14,242 bases of DNA from Phycisphaerae bacterium (lineage in GTDB: Bacteria > Planctomycetota > Phycisphaerae > UBA1845 > PWPN01), in contig DAOOIV010000127.1 of NCBI GenBank assembly GCA_035384605.1, positions 1-14,242 on the forward strand, read 5' to 3'. The notes under the pieces are model-generated. The model did no database searches and was not told the origin of the DNA. It was given only the letters and a program-made list of their open reading frames with translations. This document shows, one piece after another, positions 7,254-13,144 of the stretch (position 1 is its first letter; every line of letters starts with the position of its first letter). Made by a program: the position numbers and the translations under genes.

Positions 7254-7301
7254 TGTTTGCTCCCGGTTGCAGGAAGGATCGGCGGTCAAAACAGGGTCCG
7301 A

Positions 7302-7323
7302 GCCCGGTCTTTTGGGACCGGGC
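7302..7323. repeat. Perfect 8-bp inverted repeat between divergent genes
   Basis: GCCCGGTC (7302-7309) and GACCGGGC (7316-7323) flank a 6-base loop, TTTTGG. It lies 49 bases upstream of the GH43 start and 150 bases upstream of the divergent gene at 7476. Neither strand has a T-tract right after it, so a terminator is unlikely; an operator or leader hairpin is possible. A run of seven T follows on the plus strand at 7357-7363. A TATAGT (7418-7423), 52 bases before the GTG at 7476, could be the -10 of the rightward operon, but no good -35 is seen. Confidence 0.5.
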
Positions 7324-7475
7324 GATGCCGACTTGGGAATTTCCCCGATGGGCACGTTTTTTTCAAGCCGCACAGCCCGGTTCTGCAAACCCGATGGTCC
7401 GGCGGGGTCGGTTCATGTATAGTGCAATGTGGATGGACGAGCGTGCAGTGCGGGATGTGAGTCGGGGAGACCGGG

Positions 7476-8699
7476 GTGAATTCGCAGGTGTCAGTAGCAA
7501 GCATGTCCTTTCGCTCCAGGTTCCTGTTGAGCCTGGTTTCGATTGCCATCGGAACGGCCGTCTGGCTGCCTCTGCTGCATCTTGTCTTCCGGCCCGGTCG
7601 TGACCAGTTCCGCAGCGAAACGACCGTTGCGCCGTTGGCCCGCCAATTGGCTCGGCGGCACTTGGATCTCTGGACACTGCCGGGGGACGGCAAGGCCGAT
7701 ATTGACAAGATGCGGGTCAACAACCCGGAATGGGATTTCATGGGCCGGACGTTCCTGGTTTTGTCACTGGCCAACATGTGTCTCCACGAGCCGCAGCAGC
7801 AGGATGAGTACCTCCAGGTGATGGACAGGATCATTGAGGACACGGATCGTCTCGCCCAGGCGAAAGGGATCAGCTACTTCCTGCTCGACTACGCCAACCA
7901 GTCGCAGTTTCTGCAGCAGCCGGTGCGCAGCATATTTGTCGACGGTGAGCTGGCGATGATGATGGGGGCCCGGCGACTGGTGGCCGAGCACGAGCCATTT
8001 CGAGAACGCATGCGGGAACTCGTGCACATCACCGCCGACCGTATGGCCGTCGGGCCGGTTCTCTCGTGCGAGAGTTATCCGAACGAGTGCTGGACGTTCT
8101 GCAACACCGTCGCCCTGGCGGCGATCAGGATGCACGAGGTGCTCGACGGCGAAGATCATGGGCAGCTTCGGCGGGATTGGATCGCGAGGGCGAAGGAGAA
8201 GCTGGTGCACCAACAAACGGGTCTGCTTTGTTCATCCTACACGTACGAGGGGCAGGCGGTGGACGGGCCGGAAGGCTCGACGATCTGGATGGCCGCTCAT
8301 TGGCTGAAGATCGTGGATGAGGCATTCGCGGAGGACCAGTATCGTCGGGCCAAGCGGGAGATTGCGCATCAATGCCTGGGTTTCGGGTGGGCCGGCGAGT
8401 GGCCCAAGTCCTGGGTCGGGCCGATGGACATTGATTCGGGGCCGGTGATTCCGATTATCGACTTGAGCGCGGGCTCGAGCGGGCAGGCATTTGTCGCCGC
8501 GGCATCGTTCGGGGACATCGAGTACTACGGGGCGCTGACGACGACGCTGATGTTCGCGGGGTTCCCGTTGTTTCACGACGGCCGGATGCAGTTCTGTGCC
8601 AGCAACCAGGTTGGTGACGCGGTACTGCTGTATTCCGCCGTCGCCGGGCCGCTTTGGCAGACCATCCGCGAGCGAGGACGAAGGGTGGAGGCACCATGA
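7476..8699 (+). CDS. Membrane-anchored protein of unknown function, alpha-toroid-like (possibly distant linalool dehydratase/isomerase-like)
   Basis: The 407-residue protein has one N-terminal transmembrane segment (about 14-38, after FRSR), and the remainder is helical and soluble. Conserved-looking stretches are SCESYPNECWTFCNT (197-211; Cys198, Cys205, Cys209), VDGPEGSTIWMAAHWLKIVDEAF (262-284) and MDIDSGPVIPIIDLSAGSSG (317-336). A Cys pair in a CE...P...CN context, followed by helix pairs, recalls the (alpha/alpha)6 fold of linalool dehydratase/isomerase-like proteins. That match is from memory of pattern only and should be taken as tentative. GTG at 7476 is preferred as start, with GGGGAG 6 bases upstream; ATG at 7503 (MSFRSRF) is possible and would keep the helix. 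Its stop overlaps the next start (ATGA), so the two are translationally coupled. Confidence 0.75.
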   Translation: MNSQVSVASMSFRSRFLLSLVSIAIGTAVWLPLLHLVFRPGRDQFRSETTVAPLARQLARRHLDLWTLPGDGKADIDKMRVNNPEWDFMGRTFLVLSLANMCLHEPQQQDEYLQVMDRIIEDTDRLAQAKGISYFLLDYANQSQFLQQPVRSIFVDGELAMMMGARRLVAEHEPFRERMRELVHITADRMAVGPVLSCESYPNECWTFCNTVALAAIRMHEVLDGEDHGQLRRDWIARAKEKLVHQQTGLLCSSYTYEGQAVDGPEGSTIWMAAHWLKIVDEAFAEDQYRRAKREIAHQCLGFGWAGEWPKSWVGPMDIDSGPVIPIIDLSAGSSGQAFVAAASFGDIEYYGALTTTLMFAGFPLFHDGRMQFCASNQVGDAVLLYSAVAGPLWQTIRERGRRVEAP

Positions 8700-9061
8700 T
8701 GGGCAGGTGGCGAACTCTGCACCGGCGGATCAGGGCCATGAAATGGTTCTCACCCGGTTCATTTGTGTTGTGTGCCGCCACCTTTGTGGTTGTCTATCTG
8801 GTCCTGCACCTGCTCGGATGGCGTGAGAGCACAAGCATCTTCTGCGGAACCCTGCCCGAGGGCCGCAATGCCCAGGTTCTCCAATCCTTCCAGGCCGTGA
8901 TGTACGTGCTGTTCTACATGGCCACGGCGGTCGTCGCACCGATCCTGCTGATTGCGGCCGCTGTATTCCAGGTGATGGCGATGCTGTGGATAAGAAGGGC
9001 CGGCGAGTTCTCGATGAAGATGCAGGGACCGGTTTCGAAAGACGGAGGCTCCGCGGCATGA
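8696..9061 (+). CDS. Small membrane protein with two predicted helices, function unknown
   Basis: The 121-residue protein starts in an ATGA overlap with the preceding gene, with GGAGG 4 bases upstream, so its translation is coupled. Its N terminus is basic (GRWRTLHRRIRAMK). Two hydrophobic segments follow: SFVLCAATFVVVYLVLHLL (about 22-40) and, after an extramembrane loop with CGTLPEGRNAQ, VMYVLFYMATAVVAPILLIA continuing to VMAMLWI (about 64-95). The C-terminal tail is short and polar. No family is recognised. The loop-and-two-helix plan and the tight coupling suggest it works with the 7476 protein in the membrane, which is inference. Confidence 0.75.
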   Translation: MMGRWRTLHRRIRAMKWFSPGSFVLCAATFVVVYLVLHLLGWRESTSIFCGTLPEGRNAQVLQSFQAVMYVLFYMATAVVAPILLIAAAVFQVMAMLWIRRAGEFSMKMQGPVSKDGGSAA

Positions 9062-9141
9062 GGCTGTACCGGCGATCATCGAACCGCAATCCGATTCTGC
9101 GGGATGCCGGCGCAGGGGGTCGACTGCGGCGGTTCATCTGA
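9058..9141 (+). CDS. Tiny basic ORF coupled to the preceding gene (27 aa)
   Basis: The ATG overlaps the stop of the two-helix protein (ATGA), and GGAGG sits 9 bases upstream (9044-9048). The product is 27 residues, Arg-rich (seven Arg in the first 25 positions, beginning MRLYRRSSNRN) and without a hydrophobic segment. The good ribosome binding site and the repeated ATGA arrangement argue for translation. The short length and lack of any recognisable motif argue for a decayed gene start or chance. No further gene is seen between 9142 and 9334. Confidence 0.3.
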   Translation: MRLYRRSSNRNPILRDAGAGGRLRRFI

Positions 9142-9334
9142 TCCGTGATCATCAGAAGAAGACGGTAGAGGGGTCAGCACGCGTATCGCTTCTGAATATG
9201 ACGTGTTTGAGCCGCAGAGGACCACCGTCAGGATCGGTCGAAACAGGCACCGTGTTTGCCCGGGAGCGCATGGTCAAGACAACGCCAAGCGAGGGCGGCA
9301 GTCAGTGCGGGGGGGGTCGCCTTCCTTTGTACCT

Positions 9335-9826
9335 CTACTGCGGCAGGACGGTGTCCAGGGTGATCTGCCGGCCGGTGCCGGCCAGGAGACTTACCGCCCG
9401 TGCGGTTCCGACGGCGAGGCGAGCGATCTGCCTGATTTCAGGAAGTATCACATCCTGCTCGGGCAGGGGGAAAGTGGCGAGAACGAGGGCCAGATAGCTC
9501 AGGCAGGTCATGGTCAGCAGGAAACCCAGCAGGCCTCCGCCCAGCCGATTGATGAACGGCGGCAAGGCGAGCTCAGGCTCATCGAGGCAGCCTTGGGCCA
9601 GTTTGCGCTGCAGCGCGTACATGAGCACGGCGACGGTGAGCAGGCACGGACCGTAGAGAAAGCGGTTGTCCGTCGGAATGGACTGTCGCAAGGGGCCGGA
9701 AAAGCCGATCCCGGCCGCGACAGCCAGGACGACCATGACATAGCGGCTCAGCATGGCGTAGAGACCTATGTTCATGCTCCAGCAAGCGATGACGGTCGAC
9801 AGTATGATCACGACAAGAAGAATCAT
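9335..9826 (-). CDS. CvpA-like integral membrane protein
   Basis: The 163-residue protein is mostly hydrophobic, with about four membrane segments: LLVVIILSTVIACWSM, YVMVVLAVAAGIGFSG, GPCLLTVAVLMYAL and LLGFLLTMTCLSYLALVLAT. The Gly-rich INRLGGGLLGFLL step before the last helix and the overall plan resemble the CvpA family, which is small and widespread; CvpA in E. coli is linked to colicin V production. Its start overlaps the stop of the ATPase gene (ATGA, 9826-9823), so it is translationally coupled to it. The family assignment rests on topology and this one motif, so it is moderate. Confidence 0.65.
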   Translation of the reverse strand: MILLVVIILSTVIACWSMNIGLYAMLSRYVMVVLAVAAGIGFSGPLRQSIPTDNRFLYGPCLLTVAVLMYALQRKLAQGCLDEPELALPPFINRLGGGLLGFLLTMTCLSYLALVLATFPLPEQDVILPEIRQIARLAVGTARAVSLLAGTGRQITLDTVLPQ

Positions 9827-11340
9827 CGAAACACCGTTACGCGAACAACCTCGGCCACGCTGGTCGTGCCGTTCAGCACCTTGGCGATGCCGTGCTGCCT
9901 GATCGTGGTCATGCCGGCGGTTCGTGCGACGCCGAAAAGGGCGTTCATCGTGGGCCGGGTAGCCAGTTGCTCTCCGAGGGCCGGCGACATTTCGAGCATC
10001 TCGAAAATGCCCTCGCGGCCGCTGTAGCCGGTTCCGTCACACGCCGGGCAGCCGACGGGCTCGTAGATGTTGCCCAGCGGGATACGTCGCTGGTCGGCCT
10101 CCCGCTTGAGACGAGTGGAAATCGAGGTTCGGGCCCGACATTTGGTGCAAAGCCTGCGAACCAGGCGTTGAGACATCAGGCAATTCACGGATGCGGAGAT
10201 GGTATGCGGCTCGATGCCCAGTTCAATCAGACGGATGAGCCCGGTCACGGCGTCATTCGAATGGAGAGTCGAGAACACGAGATGTCCGGTTTCGGAGGCC
10301 TGGAGTGCTATCCTGGCGGTCTCGGCGTCGCGGATCTCGCCGACCATGATAACGTCGGGGGATTGTCTCAAGACGTGGCGAAGCTGGCTGGCAAAGGTAA
10401 TGTCGGCCTTGGGGTTGATGGCCGTCTGGCTGGCGATGGGAAGCGCGTATTCGATGGGATCCTCGATGGTGATGATGTTGCGGCCGGTGTTGCCGAGTTC
10501 GTTGATGGCGGCGTAAAGGGTGGTGCTTTTGCCGCTGCCGGTGGGGCCGCAGATGAGGAGCATGCTGTGTGCCCGGTGGATCTGGCCGCGGAGCCGATCC
10601 ATCTGCGTCTGGGAGAGGCCGAGCTGGTCAAGGCGAAACAGGCCGACGGCAGCGTCGAGAACGCGGATGACGATTTTCTCGCCGTACACGGTTCCCGCGG
10701 TGGCGACGCGGAGCTTGATCTCGCGATCGTTGTAGTAAGCCAGCAGTGAGCCGTCCTGTGCGCGGCGGCGTTCGGCGATATTCATGTCCGCCAGAATCTT
10801 AAAGCAGTTCAGCGTAGCCAGGGCCGTTTCGCGCTCGATCCGCTGGGGCTCGCGAAGGAGGCCGTCGACGCGATAGCGGAGCTCATAACTCTGATCGGGC
10901 TTGGGGTCCATGAGGATGTCGGATGCGCGCAAGTCAACGGCCCAGTCGATGATCTGCCGAGCCAAGGTCAGGGCCATCGGCTCGCTGCCGCGTCCTGATC
11001 CGCGGGACAGGCCGGCTGCCGCCGTCCCGTCGGCGCGCGCCAGCACGGTAATGACATCGTCCTCATACCTGCGGCCGACCCAGCCGCGCCGGACAAATGC
11101 CTGAATGTTTGAGGCAAGTTCCTTCCAACCCTCAGAGGTATGCAGCCGATGGTTTTTGCCCCACCAACCGAGCCAGGCAAACGGGCCGGTCAAGATGATG
11201 AGCAGGTTCAGGTAAGGTGCGGAGCGGTTTTGCGAGGTCAGCCGCTTGCTGAGGCCGGCGACGCAGTGCAGCCAGAGGTACATCAGGCCGACCAGCACGG
11301 TGAGCCAGAGCGGACTTATGAGGAAGGGGGGGTACTTCAT
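9823..11340 (-). CDS. Membrane-anchored type II/IV secretion (GspE/PilB-like) ATPase
   Basis: This 505-residue hexameric-type motor ATPase should drive assembly of pseudopili or pili. The motifs are intact: Walker A GPTGSGKST (265-273), Asp box IITIEDPIEY (289-298), Walker B VIMVGEIRDAET (330-341) and His box GHLVFSTLHSNDA (352-364). Two CxxC pairs (Cys398/401 and Cys431/434) form the zinc site usual in GspE/PilB. The N terminus is unlike standard GspE: instead of the globular N1E domain it has two hydrophobic segments (about 10-30 and 44-60), then a short linker to the ATPase core at about 122. A comparable N-terminal membrane form occurs in other planctomycete GspE-like proteins, as far as I recall. 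The ribosome binding site is poor (AAGG, 2 bases before ATG), so coupling to the upstream ORFs is likely. The partner pilins may be those at 514-1815. Confidence 0.93.
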   Translation of the reverse strand: MKYPPFLISPLWLTVLVGLMYLWLHCVAGLSKRLTSQNRSAPYLNLLIILTGPFAWLGWWGKNHRLHTSEGWKELASNIQAFVRRGWVGRRYEDDVITVLARADGTAAAGLSRGSGRGSEPMALTLARQIIDWAVDLRASDILMDPKPDQSYELRYRVDGLLREPQRIERETALATLNCFKILADMNIAERRRAQDGSLLAYYNDREIKLRVATAGTVYGEKIVIRVLDAAVGLFRLDQLGLSQTQMDRLRGQIHRAHSMLLICGPTGSGKSTTLYAAINELGNTGRNIITIEDPIEYALPIASQTAINPKADITFASQLRHVLRQSPDVIMVGEIRDAETARIALQASETGHLVFSTLHSNDAVTGLIRLIELGIEPHTISASVNCLMSQRLVRRLCTKCRARTSISTRLKREADQRRIPLGNIYEPVGCPACDGTGYSGREGIFEMLEMSPALGEQLATRPTMNALFGVARTAGMTTIRQHGIAKVLNGTTSVAEVVRVTVFR

Positions 11341-11378
11341 GCCTTGCTCGTTGTCGGGCCGGCGGGTAGCCGGCTCAT
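11337..11378 (-). other. 13-codon linker ORF and hairpin between the FHA and ATPase genes
   Basis: On the minus strand an ATG at 11378 overlaps the FHA stop (ATGA). It opens a 13-codon frame (MSRLPAGPTTSKA) whose TGA (11339-11337) again overlaps the ATPase start (ATGA at 11340-11337). The same interval contains a perfect hairpin, GCCGGC (11374-11369) with GCCGGC (11363-11358) around a 5-base loop. Ribosomes that end at the FHA stop could step through this ORF to the ATPase start while melting the hairpin. This is inference from layout. Confidence 0.35.
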
Positions 11379-11914
11379 TGTGATTCGCCGCTTTCCTGGG
11401 ACTCCACGAATAACTTGACGCTGCCTACCTGCACTTCGTCGTTCAGTTGCAGCCGCGCGCGGGGCATTCTGACCCCGTTAACGCTCATTATGTGATTGCC
11501 GGTCATTTCCTCGACCCAGACGGCTCCCGCCTCCATCCATACGCGAAGGTGTTTGCGGCTGACGCGTGGGCAGCGAACGACGACGGTATTGATTCGGGAA
11601 CGGCCAATGCCGATTGCGTTGCCGGCGAGCTTAACTACTTGATCGGGTTCGCCCGGCTCGACGATCCGCAGCACCAGCGGAGCAGCCGCAGGGACCTCTT
11701 GAGGCAGGGGGGGATGGTCCAACACGGTGTCCTCGAGGGGTTCGAGTGGCAAAGGCAAGAGCTCGTCGTCGTGCGAGGCCGGTTTCGGAGGTATTGGGAG
11801 GGTCTGATCATCCTCGCCGGCGGGGAGCCGTGGTCCCTTGGGGCCGAGTTCCTCGATCAGGATCTCGATGAACCGTTCATCGATTGCTTCGGGAGGCGTC
11901 GAGTAGGAGACCAT
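11375..11914 (-). CDS. FHA-domain protein
   Basis: The 179-residue protein has a C-terminal forkhead-associated domain (about 80-172) that binds phosphothreonine peptides. The diagnostic residues are present: Gly104-Arg105-Ser106 (IGRSR), Ser119-Arg-Lys-His122 (VSRKH) and Asn146-Gly147 (VNGVRM). The N-terminal half has a short acidic helix (IDERFIEILIEELG, 11-24) and then a Pro/Asp-rich flexible linker (about 30-78). No signal peptide or membrane helix is seen, so it is cytoplasmic. The start at 11914 has GGTGG 7 bases upstream; an ATG at 11932 is an alternative without one. It is the first gene of the operon with the secretion ATPase and the CvpA-like protein, which suggests that Ser/Thr phosphorylation controls or docks to this machine, although no kinase is in view. 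Confidence 0.85.
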   Translation of the reverse strand: MVSYSTPPEAIDERFIEILIEELGPKGPRLPAGEDDQTLPIPPKPASHDDELLPLPLEPLEDTVLDHPPLPQEVPAAAPLVLRIVEPGEPDQVVKLAGNAIGIGRSRINTVVVRCPRVSRKHLRVWMEAGAVWVEEMTGNHIMSVNGVRMPRARLQLNDEVQVGSVKLFVESQESGESQ

Positions 11915-12064
11915 CGCAGCACCACCATGCACAAGCGAATAGGTCGACGTCAGAACAGCTTACCACAAGTGACAGCGGTATGGGAAGGTCCGCCGCAGGT
12001 ATCTTGTGGACGCAGCCCTTCGTCGGTAGACTCCGTCGGGAACGCCGGCGGGCCAAGTGAGCAT

Positions 12065-12077
12065 CGCCGGACCGGCG
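12065..12077. repeat. 13-base palindrome upstream of the HEAT lipoprotein gene
   Basis: CGCCGG-A-CCGGCG is a perfect inverted repeat 38 bases before the ATG at 12116, in the region shared with the divergent FHA operon. It could be a regulator site, but the surroundings are very GC-rich (another GCCGGCGGGC lies at about 12043), so chance is a fair explanation. Confidence 0.25.
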
Positions 12078-12115
12078 GTCTTGGCGCGGCGATCTCATTG
12101 CGGAGTGGTCGGCCC

Positions 12116-13012
12116 ATGAACTCAGGATCCATGTCGTCACGGTATGGTTTGGGAAGTAAAGATGGGGCCCCGAGGGCGCGGTGTGCCGGTCGGCTGTTTG
12201 TGAAGCGGGCTGGGCGAGCGTTCGGGATTGTTGTGCTCGGGGTTTGCCTGGCTTCGGTCGGTTGTTCGCGGCAGGCCAAGCGTCAATGGAAGTACCGCTC
12301 TCTGGAGACGGCCATGGAAGCGGCGTTGCCTGAGGACCTGTCCAGGAGCAACGCGGATGATCGCCGGGAGGCGGTGGCCCGGCTGGCCGAAAGCGGGGAC
12401 TATGCCCGCCCGGAGGTCTTCCATGTACTCGACGCGGTCGCCCGCACGGATCCGGTCAGCCAGATTCGGTGCATCGCCATTCGCGGCTTGGCTCGCTACA
12501 AAGACGATCGGCCGGTCGGAACGATGCTCGCCGTTTTGCAGGCGGCGAAGCCCGGTGACAAGGCCGTTCCGGCTGACGATGACGTGCGGTGGGAGGCGTT
12601 GCATGCCCTTGCCGAACTGGATCAGCGAAAAGCGCTCGCGAGTGCCCAGCGTGAAATCGCCCGAGACCTGGCGATTCGGATGGCCGAGTTCGATTCGTCG
12701 CGCAGCGTGCGTATCACGGCGACGGAAATGCTCGGTTGCTTCAAGGACCGGGCCGTGCTGGCGCCGTTGATCCGCCTGCTGCGTGACCGGGACTTTGCCA
12801 TCGCCGAGCGGGCCGAGTTGTCCTTGATCGCCTTGACGGGCACGACCCATGATTTTGACGCGGATGCGTGGGAGGCGTGGATCGCCCAAACGCCGGATCC
12901 CTTCGCCAAAGCCGGCCAGACTCCGCAGACGACGCGGCCGGCTCCGCCGAGCTGGTTTGAGAAGCAACAGCGAGCCATCCGCCGGGCGTTGCGGCTGGGT
13001 GGCTGGGACTGA
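12116..13012 (+). CDS. HEAT-repeat lipoprotein
   Basis: The signal sequence VKRAGRAFGIVVLGVCLASVGC ends in a lipobox-like SVGC, so Cys50 is the likely lipidated residue. The mature part has HEAT-type helix repeats (about 81-240): REAVARLAES, IRCIAIRGLARYKDDRPV, VRWEALHALAELD, VRITATEMLGCFKDRAVLAPLIRLLRD. It closes with FDADAWEAWIAQ, typical of the end of such planctomycete proteins. HEAT repeats usually form protein-binding surfaces. The start is uncertain. ATG 12116 has GGAG 10 bases upstream, ATG 12131 has AGGA 3 bases upstream, and GTG 12200 would give a classic 22-residue lipoprotein signal but lacks a ribosome binding site. The open frame extends far upstream through the FHA gene; that part is not coding. 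It is divergent from the FHA operon. Confidence 0.8.
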   Translation: MNSGSMSSRYGLGSKDGAPRARCAGRLFVKRAGRAFGIVVLGVCLASVGCSRQAKRQWKYRSLETAMEAALPEDLSRSNADDRREAVARLAESGDYARPEVFHVLDAVARTDPVSQIRCIAIRGLARYKDDRPVGTMLAVLQAAKPGDKAVPADDDVRWEALHALAELDQRKALASAQREIARDLAIRMAEFDSSRSVRITATEMLGCFKDRAVLAPLIRLLRDRDFAIAERAELSLIALTGTTHDFDADAWEAWIAQTPDPFAKAGQTPQTTRPAPPSWFEKQQRAIRRALRLGGWD

Positions 13013-13144
13013 CGCGGCCGGTTCGGAATCATCGCGATCGGGTGTCACCTGGCGCTCAGTCGGTCGTGAACGAACCGTTGAACTGACCGCCGCTGCCGAG
13101 TGGGAGACTACGGTGGTCCCGGATGTGGGTTTTGATACCGGGTC

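Noticed and set aside
9203..10027. Long plus-strand open frame antisense to the CvpA-like and ATPase genes
   Set aside because: Composition is Arg/Gln/Gly-rich, with no motif and no good ribosome binding site. The minus strand in the same place encodes a clear ATPase end.
11447..12115. Plus-strand frame extending the HEAT lipoprotein far upstream through the FHA gene
   Set aside because: It runs antisense to the FHA domain, whose motifs are unmistakable on the minus strand, and shows no domain or start signal. The HEAT gene needs only the part after about 12116.
13013..13144. Possible shared terminator between the HEAT gene and the propeller gene
   Set aside because: Only a 5-bp CCCGG/CCGGG stem with a 15-base loop is present, without a T-tract, so I cannot support a terminator.
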